Part shown: one piece after another, positions 17,815 to 25,254 of the stretch
Position numbering within the stretch: position 1 is the first letter of the stretch
Layout: each line of letters starts with the position of its first letter
Origin: Prevotella sp. UBA3757
GTDB lineage: Bacteria; Bacteroidota; Bacteroidia; Bacteroidales; Bacteroidaceae
Reading direction: 5' to 3'
NCBI GenBank assembly: GCA_002371715.1
Contig: DFGF01000026.1
Span: 1,268-37,412 of the forward strand
DNA: 36,145 bases
Translations under genes and position numbers: made by a program
Notes under the pieces: model-generated
Told to the model about the DNA's origin: nothing
Databases searched by the model: none
What the model saw: the letters and a program-made list of their open reading frames with translations, nothing else

Positions 17815-19310
17815 GGCAGCCAGCGCGGGTCACCGACACCGAGAGCCACGTGTGTGGCATTGCTGATGGTGAAGTCGCCGTTTTCAGGATCCTTGAACTG
17901 CGGGTCTTCCTTGATGTCCGTGCCAGACTTGTCGTATGGGTCAGGATTATCGAACGTACCATCCTTCTTCATGTAGGTATTGTTGGCAAAGACGGCAGTT
18001 GCCTGATTCTGCTTACCGGCCAGGAAACGACGGGCCACACCTGACGACGAGCAGTCGTAGAAGATGCAGTCCAACAAGTTCCAGTAGGAGGTCTTCTTGC
18101 CGGCCACACCATTGTAGTTACCCCACTGACCGCTTGAGCAGACATGGTAGAACGTACAATTGTCATAGGTAATGGTGTTGTCGGTCCATCCGAACTGAGT
18201 GTCGGGGTCTTTCACCTGGTCATTGCCGAAGCCACCATACTGCACGAAGTACTTCACGTCGCCCTCGCCGGTATTGTAGAACGTCGAGTTGGTGAAGGTG
18301 AGGTTGCGGAAGAAGCCGGAACCCTTGTTGGTCCAGAAGTAGCCACCGCTAATGGCTTTCGAGTCCTTGGGGGTCGTCAGGTGAACCAGACAGTTGTCAA
18401 TCAGCACGTTGTCGGCATACCATACCTGTACCTGATTGTCCCACAGGAAGTAGGAGTTGACACCACTGATGTTACAGCTCATAATAGTGATGTTGTCCTT
18501 CACACGATAGAAGTTGTAGTCAGCGCCCCAGGCATTGACAACAACCGGCTCAATGGCTGGCGTACGGCTCAGCGACAGGAAGGCTGCCGACGAGGCACTG
18601 CAGTCGAAGTCAAGGTATTTCAGCACGATGCCTGCAGAGGTGGACAGTTCTGAGGTAGCATCGGTAAACGTAATCTTGGCGAACGTCGACTTGCTGTTGG
18701 AACGCAGTGTCACTGAGTTGGCACCGAAGTCCAGAAGGCCTGACAGCTTGTAGTCAGCACCGCCCTCCAGGTCGTAGTTCAGGTTCTCGCCAACCTTGTC
18801 TGCAGGAATCGGGTTGGCTGCAAACCACTCTTTAAGGTCTGAGCCAGCAGGAATAGTCATGTAGGTCGGCGTAAAGGTCGAGAACTCTTTTACAACGGCC
18901 TCGCTGGCATCGGTATTGTTCTTGCTCTTGTTGCCCAGCGTCAGGATGGTCAGCTTGTAGTTGACGTCCTCCTCGCGCTTGGCAGTGACCGAACAGCCGT
19001 CGACCAGCGAGTCGCCGATAATCGGTTCCTCAGGATTGCCGACATCTACCAAGCTGACCCGATAGCCACCTGCTCCCATCACCACGGGCCACGAGATGGT
19101 CTGCGTCTTACCGTCGGCACTGGTTGCAATCGTGATATCGTCTACGGCAATAGCCGATACCTGCGTGTTGCTGACACCACTGTCGAACGATTCGTCGTCG
19201 TAACCATCCTTGGCGCACGAAGCAAGGAAGAGTGTACTTGCTCCTGTCAGAGCAAACACGCACATCTTACTGTACGTAAAGAAATGATTCTTCTTCATAA
19301 AATCCTTCAT
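17811..19310 (-). CDS. DUF4957/DUF5123-type beta-helix surface lipoprotein, 499 aa
   Basis: Probable surface glycan-binding protein of the PUL. A lipoprotein signal ends in LASC (Cys at about residue 32), then a fibronectin-III-like segment (about 50-135) and a long region rich in short beta strands and Asn/Ser/Thr, as in right-handed parallel beta helices (NITIMSCNISGVNSYFLWDN, ITYDNCTFYHVCSSGQWGNY). The end DPQFKDPENGDFTISNA plus GVGDPRWLP is typical of DUF5123 proteins that accompany susCD genes, notably in pectin-related loci. No pectate-lyase catalytic residues were recognised, so binding is more likely than cleavage. Met5 (19298) is an alternative start. It is 28 bases from the upstream TIM-barrel gene. 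Confidence 0.82.
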   Translation of the reverse strand: MKDFMKKNHFFTYSKMCVFALTGASTLFLASCAKDGYDDESFDSGVSNTQVSAIAVDDITIATSADGKTQTISWPVVMGAGGYRVSLVDVGNPEEPIIGDSLVDGCSVTAKREEDVNYKLTILTLGNKSKNNTDASEAVVKEFSTFTPTYMTIPAGSDLKEWFAANPIPADKVGENLNYDLEGGADYKLSGLLDFGANSVTLRSNSKSTFAKITFTDATSELSTSAGIVLKYLDFDCSASSAAFLSLSRTPAIEPVVVNAWGADYNFYRVKDNITIMSCNISGVNSYFLWDNQVQVWYADNVLIDNCLVHLTTPKDSKAISGGYFWTNKGSGFFRNLTFTNSTFYNTGEGDVKYFVQYGGFGNDQVKDPDTQFGWTDNTITYDNCTFYHVCSSGQWGNYNGVAGKKTSYWNLLDCIFYDCSSSGVARRFLAGKQNQATAVFANNTYMKKDGTFDNPDPYDKSGTDIKEDPQFKDPENGDFTISNATHVALGVGDPRWLP

Positions 19311-19338
19311 TTAGTTTGACTTATTATTTTTATTGTTA

Positions 19339-20229
19339 TTATTGTTTGTCCTCTTGGAATATACGTTTCAGATAGGCCACGTTGCGCCCGAAGTTGCCCT
19401 TCACGTTCCTGACATCCTTGGCATTGCGGCTCCGCTCCACGACGAGCCAACCACCCCACCCCATCTTGTCGAGCGTCGCTTTGATGCGGTGCATGTCTAT
19501 GCGCGGGTCAACGTCCAGCGTGACGCTGTCGGTCAGCGAGGCGTGTATCTGGGCCACGCGGTCGCGTCCCAGCCGCTTCAACTCCTTGGCAGGGTCGAGA
19601 CCCTGGTCGACGGCATCCTGCAGGTTATAGTAAATCTTAATACCCTCGCTGTCGATTTCCTTTAATAATCTAATGTTTGCGCGCGCGTCGAGCTGCGTAC
19701 GGATGGCAATGACCTTGCCCTGCTTGTGGGCCATCTCGCCCACGTCGTGCAGGCGGCGCACCATTTCGTCGCGGGCCGCGCCCTTCTCTTTCCATTCGTG
19801 GCCGCTGCCGCCCAGGGGCAGGAAGGCCACCTTGGCACCCATCACCGCCATCGACTCAAGACAGTCCTGAATCAGGTCGCGATAGTTGTCGCGTTTCAGG
19901 AAGTTCTGAGCAAAGAAACCCGACATGGCCATTGAGGGCACCTCTACGCCCAGCGAGTCGGCCGTGTGGCGGAATTGCTGCTGGAACTGTGGTTCGCGCA
20001 ATTTGTTCTCAAACAGGACGCGCTTACCCAGTGGCCCCATGTCCATCTCGATGCCATCGGCACCAATCTCCTGGGCCAGCTTAAACTCGCCCAGCTTCTG
20101 GCGTTTCAGCATCATCCAGTCGCAGGCTGCCACACGATAGTTCTGCTGTGCCAACAGCCCGGCAGGCCATGCTGCCAGCATAGCAATGAGCCCCATTGCG
20201 AGGCCTTTTCGGCATAACGTGCTGTTCAT
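19339..20229 (-). CDS. Secreted sugar phosphate isomerase/epimerase-like TIM-barrel protein, 296 aa
   Basis: Xylose-isomerase-like (AP endonuclease 2) TIM-barrel family. A signal peptide (about residues 1-27, ending LLAQQ) indicates export, so the substrate is not a cytoplasmic sugar phosphate. Family features: EIGADGIEMDMGPLG at strand 2, the KVAFLPLGGSG and KVIAIRTQLDA strands, IKIYYNLQDAV and DRVAQIHASL, with metal-ligand-type acidic and His residues. Related exported proteins in Bacteroidota act on 3-keto or other modified sugars, but a reaction cannot be assigned here. It is the first gene of the susCD unit, 28 bases before the lipoprotein gene, suggesting a role in processing the same glycan. 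No clear promoter was found upstream. Confidence 0.8.
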   Translation of the reverse strand: MNSTLCRKGLAMGLIAMLAAWPAGLLAQQNYRVAACDWMMLKRQKLGEFKLAQEIGADGIEMDMGPLGKRVLFENKLREPQFQQQFRHTADSLGVEVPSMAMSGFFAQNFLKRDNYRDLIQDCLESMAVMGAKVAFLPLGGSGHEWKEKGAARDEMVRRLHDVGEMAHKQGKVIAIRTQLDARANIRLLKEIDSEGIKIYYNLQDAVDQGLDPAKELKRLGRDRVAQIHASLTDSVTLDVDPRIDMHRIKATLDKMGWGGWLVVERSRNAKDVRNVKGNFGRNVAYLKRIFQEDKQ

Positions 20230-20440
20230 TTTTGTTTTGTAGACTATATAGTTTTACATCATTTAAGACGTTTTAGCACTCATTATGTCATCATTCCACC
20301 ATTTTTTTTATTTCAACAGCCTGCAAACGGCCTGTCAGGGGATAATTGACAAATATCATTAATTTTCCACGCCCGTCTGTCGTTTTTCCACTTCTTATTC
20401 GTATCTTTGCACACAGATTACACATTTATAAGACTTGCTT
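20230..20440. other. Divergent intergenic region between the PUL and the MscS gene
   Basis: AT-rich region holding the MscS promoter on the plus strand. For the minus-strand PUL unit only a weak GATATTTG at 20350-20357 was seen, without a -33 partner, so this promoter may depend on an activator. Confidence 0.4.
20402..20409 (+). promoter_or_regulatory. -7 promoter element of the MscS gene
   Basis: TATCTTTG matches the Bacteroidota -7 box and lies 31 bases before ATG 20441. The -33 region (about 20380) is T-rich without an exact TTTG. Confidence 0.65.
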
Positions 20441-21565
20441 ATGGAAGAAATTCAGACTTGGATAGAACAATTGGTGGAAGCGTGCGGCGTAACAGGAGAT
20501 GCCGTCAATTTCGTGACGCATGGCATCCTGGTGGTCGTGGCCTTTGCACTGGCATTCCTGGCGGGATGGCTATGCCGCAAGTTGTTGATACCCCTGGTGC
20601 TCAAGCTGACCAGCAAGACGGAAGCCCGCTGGGACGACGTGATGCTCAGCGAACGCGTACTGCTGTCGGCATGCAGCATCGTTCCGGCCGTCGTCATCTG
20701 GCAGTTGCTGCCGTGGACTTTCTACGACTTTCCCGTCATACGCGAAATGCTGGCACGCCTGACGGCCATCTACATCACCGTCATGTCGGCACGTACCGTC
20801 ATCGTATTTACCGACTCGCTCAAGCAACTGGAATCGAAGTCGCAGCGCTCTGCACGCCAGCAGTACATGCACACCCTGTGCGGCGTACTGAAAATCATCG
20901 TCATCTTCATTGCCGTCATCGTGGTGGTGGCCATCATCATCGACAAGAATCCTGCCACGCTCTTTGCCGGGCTGGGTGCTGCGTCAGCCATACTGATGCT
21001 GGCATTCCAGGACACCATCAAGGGACTGGTGGCCGGCATCCGCCTCACGTCGAACGACATGCTGCACGTGGGCGACTGGATTACGGTGCCGTCGGCAGGT
21101 GCCAACGGACGCGTGGAGGACATCACGCTGACCACCGTCAAGGTGCGCAACTTCGACAACACCATCGTCACCATTGCACCACAGACGCTGGTAGACGGCT
21201 CGTTCCAGAACTGGATAGGCATGGAGCAGAACCAGGGGCGCAAACAGTCGCGCCGCATCTACTTTGACTTCCGCTCCATACACCTTGACGACGACGGCAC
21301 AGCCAACATCACCAAGTTCCGCCAGCACCTGGAACAGTGGCTGAGCGACAATCCCAAAGTGATGGCCGACAAGAACCCGCTGGTGCGCCAGGCTGAAGCG
21401 TCGCAGGGCGGCTGTTGCCTGGAACTGACCTTCTGGCTGTATGCCCAGGCCTGGAACGACTTTGAACACGACACGGCCGACATCATGGAGTACGTCTTTG
21501 CGGCCAGCAACAACTACGGACTGCGCATCTACCAGCAGTTTCCCAACCAGGACGTTGAACATTGA
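20441..21565 (+). CDS. MscS-family small-conductance mechanosensitive channel, 374 aa
   Basis: Inner-membrane channel that releases solutes under hypo-osmotic stress. N-terminal membrane helices (about residues 24-46, 68-90, 94-115 and 140-162) precede the MscS pore helix and beta domain: LFAGLGAASAILMLAFQDTI, KGLVAGIRL, then DMLHVGDWITVPSAGANGRV and the loop TVKVRNFDNTIVTIAPQTL. This matches the YbdG-like larger MscS proteins more than minimal MscS. ATG 20441 is chosen over the upstream TTG at 20435. Its last codons (VEH-stop) lie inside the heptad repeat array that follows. Confidence 0.9.
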   Translation: MEEIQTWIEQLVEACGVTGDAVNFVTHGILVVVAFALAFLAGWLCRKLLIPLVLKLTSKTEARWDDVMLSERVLLSACSIVPAVVIWQLLPWTFYDFPVIREMLARLTAIYITVMSARTVIVFTDSLKQLESKSQRSARQQYMHTLCGVLKIIVIFIAVIVVVAIIIDKNPATLFAGLGAASAILMLAFQDTIKGLVAGIRLTSNDMLHVGDWITVPSAGANGRVEDITLTTVKVRNFDNTIVTIAPQTLVDGSFQNWIGMEQNQGRKQSRRIYFDFRSIHLDDDGTANITKFRQHLEQWLSDNPKVMADKNPLVRQAEASQGGCCLELTFWLYAQAWNDFEHDTADIMEYVFAASNNYGLRIYQQFPNQDVEH

Positions 21566-21609
21566 ACGTTGTACATTGAACATTGAACATTGAACGTTGA
21601 ACATTGAAT
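21554..21609. repeat. Heptad repeat (RTTGAAC), 8 units, between MscS and endonuclease genes
   Basis: Eight units of seven bases, mostly ATTGAAC or GTTGAAC, fill the gap. The MscS stop codon (21563-21565) is inside, and the array ends 5 bases before the endonuclease ATG at 21615. An inverted relative is at 22661-22688. Confidence 0.85.
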
Positions 21610-21614
21610 TGAAT

Positions 21615-22628
21615 ATGAAGAACAGGAAACTATTGACTACGGCATGGCTGCTGGCAACGGCAGCAACGGTTTGGGCCCAAGGGCCTAACAACTCCGGCAC
21701 CTACTATCAGGCTGCGGAAGGCAAGAAAGGCGCCGCGCTGAAGACGGCAATGAGCAGTATCGTCTACAACCGCACGGAACGAAGCTATGCCCAGTTGTGG
21801 ACAGACTTCCAGCAGACTGACGTCAGGGCCGACGGCAAGGTGTGGGACATGTACTCTGGCATCAGCAACTTTACTTTCGGTACCGACCAGGACAAGGGCA
21901 GCGGCAATAAGGAGGGTCAGTTCTACAACCGCGAACACTCGTTCCCAAACAGCTGGTTCGGCAAAAACGTGCCACCCATGTATACCGACCTGCACCACAT
22001 GTACCCTACCGACAAGCTGGTCAACAACAAGCGCTCCAACTACCCCTTTGGCGAGACCAACGGCGAGAACTACAAGTCGGCCAACGCGTTCAGCAAACTG
22101 GGCAAGTGTACCGTCAGCGGCTATACGGGCACGGTCTTTGAACCCAACGACGAGTACAAGGGCGACTTTGCGCGCACCTATTTCTATATGGTGACCTGCT
22201 ACGAGGAAAAACTGCCCGACTGGTACACGAGCAATGCCGATGCCAAGCCCACACTTGACGGCAAGACCTATCCGGGACTGAGCGACTGGCAGCTGAAGAT
22301 GCTGATGAGATGGGCCAAGGACGACCCCGTCAGCCAGAAGGAAATAGACCGCAACAACGCCGTCTACAGCATTCAGAAAAACCGGAACCCATTCATTGAC
22401 TATCCAGGACTGGAAGACTACATCTGGGGCGACAAGCAGAACAAGGCTTTCAGCTACGACAACTACGTGACCAGCATCCAGAACGTGCTGGCCTCAGGAG
22501 TGAAAGACGGCAAACGCTCGGACACCAGGATTTATGGCACCAATGGACAGTTGCGCCGTAACTATCAACGCGGCGTGAACATCGTGAAACAGAAGAACAA
22601 GCGTACGCGCAAGGTGGTAAAAAAATGA
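21615..22628 (+). CDS. Secreted endonuclease I family nuclease, 337 aa
   Basis: Extracytoplasmic DNase/RNase of the endonuclease I family (beta-beta-alpha metal fold). The signal peptide is MKNRKLLTTAWLLATAATVWA. The catalytic block YNREHSFPNSWFG with His108, and the following DLHHMYPTDKLVNNKRSNYP, match the family core that binds a divalent metal; EPNDEYKGDFARTYFYMVT is the conserved later block. The C-terminus is very basic (KQKNKRTRKVVKK). Length is normal for the Bacteroidota members. It probably helps degrade extracellular DNA. It shares an ATGA overlap with the heparinase-like gene if that gene starts at 22625. The open frame begins upstream in the repeat, but ATG 21615 is the first before the signal peptide. 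Confidence 0.92.
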   Translation: MKNRKLLTTAWLLATAATVWAQGPNNSGTYYQAAEGKKGAALKTAMSSIVYNRTERSYAQLWTDFQQTDVRADGKVWDMYSGISNFTFGTDQDKGSGNKEGQFYNREHSFPNSWFGKNVPPMYTDLHHMYPTDKLVNNKRSNYPFGETNGENYKSANAFSKLGKCTVSGYTGTVFEPNDEYKGDFARTYFYMVTCYEEKLPDWYTSNADAKPTLDGKTYPGLSDWQLKMLMRWAKDDPVSQKEIDRNNAVYSIQKNRNPFIDYPGLEDYIWGDKQNKAFSYDNYVTSIQNVLASGVKDGKRSDTRIYGTNGQLRRNYQRGVNIVKQKNKRTRKVVKK

Positions 22629-24502
22629 AGAATGAAGAATTTGCTACCGCAGCATGGCCGTTTAACGTTCAACGTTCAATGTTCAACGTTCTACTGCTAA
22701 GCATGCTGTGGGTGGCAATGCTGTTGGGGGTCACTCCATCGGCCGCACAGGCTCCAAAGCTCTTGCCTGCTTATGGCGACACGTTCTGGCGCGACTCCAT
22801 CCCCGAGAGCATGCGCCAGAGCTATATTGCCTTCGGCGAAAGGTATCTGGGAAAACCATGGCACAGCCTGCCTGCCAGCGTCTTTGCCGAATTTAAGAAA
22901 ACTGGCAACCGCACGCGCTACGAGGCACTGATGTTCGAGAAGCGCCGCCAACTGGCTGCCATCGTACTGGCCGAAGCCGTTGAGGGACATCACCGCTTCA
23001 CGTCCGACATCATTGACGGACTGCAGAGCACACTCGAGGAAACCTGGTGGGGACTGCCCGCCCACTACAAGACGGAACTACCACAGGCCAATGATCAGAA
23101 CGTAGACTTGTTCAATGCCGAGACGGCCAGTCTCATGGCGTGGACGCGCTATCTGCTGGCCGACGAAATCAGCCGCTTCTCACCCCTGCTCGTCAAGCGC
23201 ATTGACAGCGAAATCAGCCGGCGCATCCTGCAACCGGCCGTCAAAACTAACTACTGGTGGAAAAAGGCCGGCATGAACTGGAATCCCTGGATATGCTCTA
23301 ACTGGCTGACCTGCGTCTTGTTCTGTGAACATGACGACGCACGGCGCCAGGAGGCCATCAGGCAGATAGAACAGGCGGCAGAAGCCTTCATGGCGGCCTA
23401 CCCTGCCGACGGCGGATGCGACGAGGGGCCTCACTACTGGGACCGTGCTGCCGCCTCGCTCTTCGAGACGCAGTATCTGCTGCACAACGCCTCTCTTACT
23501 TCCTACCTCTCACCCCTCGCCTCGAAACTGCTGGCCATGGAGTCGTATATATATAAGATGTATATCGGCAACGGCTACGCCGTCAACTTTGCCGATGCCC
23601 ACGGCAACCGTGCCATGCTCAACATCAATATCGGCTATCCCTTCGGCTTGCTGACCGGCGACAAGACCATGTGCCAGTATGCAGCATGGGTAGGCCAGCA
23701 GGAGGATGTGCTACACCAGGCCGCCCGACTCTACGACAAGAGCGGCAACTGGCCCGCACTGGGTCGCGAACTCATCTTCCTCCGGCACATCCAGGCCTTC
23801 CTCCGCGAGTCGCCACGTGAACCCAGGCTGAACGAGGTCTGGTTGCCCGACCTGCAGATCATGACCACCCGCGAACCCTTTGTGGCCATGAAGGGCGGCC
23901 ACAACGGCGAGAGCCACAACCACAACGATGTGGGCTCATTCATCGTCTACGCCAATGGCGAGCCGCTGCTGATAGACCCTGGTGTGGGCGAGTATACATC
24001 GAAGACGTTTTCCAATAACCGCTACGACATCTGGACCATGCAGTCGGACTATCACAACCTGCCGCGCATCAACGGCTACAGCCAGCGCGACGGCAAGCAG
24101 TATGCTTCGCGCGTTGTCAGCCACCAGCCACGCCAACTGACGCTCGACATCAGCGGTGCCTACCCTGCCGAAGCCAGGATTGACCACTGGCTGCGCACCG
24201 TCAGACTGACAAAGAGACAAAAAATAGAGGTAACGGAAGACATGGCCCTCAAGAGCCGCCTTGCCGCCACACAACTCATGTTCATAACCCCCACGCAGCC
24301 ACAGCTCACTGAGCCGGGCATCGTCATGCTGGGCAGCCATAGCCTGCGCTATGACCCCAGCCAGCTGTCACCACAGGTGGAAGACCTGGCATCGCTGCTC
24401 GACCCTGTGCTCCAGCAATTGTGGGGCCAGCATCTTTACCGCATCGTGCTCACCTTGCGCAGCGACAAACTCAGGCAGCGCATCCGCTACACCATCCAAT
24501 AA
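22625..24502 (+). CDS. Heparinase II/III-like polysaccharide lyase family protein, 625 aa
   Basis: Exported protein with an alpha/alpha toroid followed by a beta-sheet domain. Toroid motifs: NWNPWICSNWLTC (from about residue 218) and DGGCDEGPHYWDRAA. The sheet domain opens with the heparinase II/III hallmark GGHNGESHNHNDVGSF (His426, His431, His433) and LIDPGVGEYT. These features fit lyases that cleave uronic-acid-containing polysaccharides, but the exact family and substrate cannot be read from sequence alone. The start is uncertain: ATG 22625 overlaps the endonuclease stop, while ATG 22679 directly precedes the signal peptide (MFNVLLLSMLWVAMLLGV) and gives 607 aa. The first 18 residues of the long form are mostly encoded by a 7-base repeat. 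A long inverted repeat follows the gene. Confidence 0.85.
   Translation: MKNEEFATAAWPFNVQRSMFNVLLLSMLWVAMLLGVTPSAAQAPKLLPAYGDTFWRDSIPESMRQSYIAFGERYLGKPWHSLPASVFAEFKKTGNRTRYEALMFEKRRQLAAIVLAEAVEGHHRFTSDIIDGLQSTLEETWWGLPAHYKTELPQANDQNVDLFNAETASLMAWTRYLLADEISRFSPLLVKRIDSEISRRILQPAVKTNYWWKKAGMNWNPWICSNWLTCVLFCEHDDARRQEAIRQIEQAAEAFMAAYPADGGCDEGPHYWDRAAASLFETQYLLHNASLTSYLSPLASKLLAMESYIYKMYIGNGYAVNFADAHGNRAMLNINIGYPFGLLTGDKTMCQYAAWVGQQEDVLHQAARLYDKSGNWPALGRELIFLRHIQAFLRESPREPRLNEVWLPDLQIMTTREPFVAMKGGHNGESHNHNDVGSFIVYANGEPLLIDPGVGEYTSKTFSNNRYDIWTMQSDYHNLPRINGYSQRDGKQYASRVVSHQPRQLTLDISGAYPAEARIDHWLRTVRLTKRQKIEVTEDMALKSRLAATQLMFITPTQPQLTEPGIVMLGSHSLRYDPSQLSPQVEDLASLLDPVLQQLWGQHLYRIVLTLRSDKLRQRIRYTIQ
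22661..22688. repeat. Heptad repeat (TTCAACG), 4 units, in the heparinase-like N-terminus
   Basis: Units TTTAACG, TTCAACG, TTCAATG and TTCAACG. This is the reverse complement of the 21554-21609 family, so the endonuclease gene sits between inverted arrays. It encodes FNVQRSMFNV and supplies the alternative ATG at 22679. Confidence 0.8.
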
Positions 24503-24523
24503 GAACACCTCTGGAAATGGAGT

Positions 24524-24578
24524 GTCTTACCCTGGAAAAAGTTGACTTCTTATGAGTCAACTTTTTCCAGGGTAAGAC
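24524..24578. terminator. Perfect 24-base inverted repeat, probable terminator or small mobile remnant
   Basis: Arms 24524-24547 and 24555-24578 are exact reverse complements with a seven-base loop. It starts 22 bases after the heparinase-like stop, where a terminator is expected. It lacks a T-run after the stem and is longer than a usual terminator, so a miniature element is an alternative. Confidence 0.55.
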
Positions 24579-24654
24579 CCTACTTATACTGTATATAACC
24601 AATCTCATGAGGGCGGGAAAGTTCAGTTAAATGAAAAGAAAAAAGTGTTTTTCT

Positions 24655-24686
24655 TTTGCATTTCACTCGTTTTTTGCGTAACTTTG
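24655..24686 (+). promoter_or_regulatory. Bacteroidota promoter of the peroxiredoxin operon
   Basis: TTTG at 24655-24658, 20 bases, then TAACTTTG at 24679-24686. A perfect 10-base A/T inverted repeat (24634-24643 with 24648-24657) overlaps the -33 box and could be an operator. Confidence 0.85.
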
Positions 24687-24773
24687 CACCATCGTTCTAA
24701 TCGCCCTCTTGGCAAGAGATGATGAACGGGAATACGACAATAAGAAACTATTGAAATAAAAAAACAGAGTAAG

Positions 24774-25226
24774 ATGAACATTGGAGATAAGGCCCCAGAG
24801 ATTCTGGGCAAGGACGAACAGGGACGAGACATCCGCCTCAGTGACTACAAGGGAAGAAAACTGGTACTGTACTTCTATCCGAAAGACAATACCAGCGGAT
24901 GCACCAGCGAGGCCTGCAGCCTGCGCGACCATTACAACGAACTGCAAAGTGCAGGCTACGAGGTGGTGGGAGTCAGCAAGGACTCGGCCGCCTCGCACCA
25001 GAAATTCAAGGAGAAGCACGAACTGCCTTTCCCGCTGATAGCCGACGTAGACCACACGCTGCTGGAAGCCATGGGTGCCTGGGGCGAGAAGTCGATGTAC
25101 GGCAAGAAAGTGATGGGCACCATCCGCACCACCTTCGTCATCAACGAGGAAGGCATCATCGAACAGATATTTGCCGGCAAACAAATCAAGACCAAGGAGC
25201 ACGCCAAGCAAATCCTGGAGCAATAA
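24774..25226 (+). CDS. bcp: Thioredoxin-dependent peroxiredoxin of the PrxQ/Bcp type, 150 aa
   Basis: Cytoplasmic enzyme that reduces hydrogen peroxide and organic peroxides with thioredoxin. The peroxidatic Cys43 and the resolving Cys48 are five residues apart in SGCTSEACSLRD, the PrxQ/Bcp arrangement. The N-terminal GDKAPEILGKDEQG and the later GVSKDSAASHQKF and GTIRTTFVINEEG blocks complete the fold. Length is normal and no signal peptide is present. It has a consensus promoter upstream and a DMT transporter gene 28 bases downstream, probably cotranscribed. The symbol follows the E. coli family name. Confidence 0.93.
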   Translation: MNIGDKAPEILGKDEQGRDIRLSDYKGRKLVLYFYPKDNTSGCTSEACSLRDHYNELQSAGYEVVGVSKDSAASHQKFKEKHELPFPLIADVDHTLLEAMGAWGEKSMYGKKVMGTIRTTFVINEEGIIEQIFAGKQIKTKEHAKQILEQ

Positions 25227-25254
25227 AGCTGTCAGCACCCTCTAAGCCTCAGAC

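Larger units (their letters stand above)
24503..24773. other. Intergenic region with long hairpin and peroxiredoxin promoter
   Basis: No gene is seen in these 271 bases. They hold a 24-base inverted repeat (24524-24578), an A/T palindrome (24634-24657), the promoter at 24655-24686 and a leader of roughly 80 bases before ATG 24774. Confidence 0.6.
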
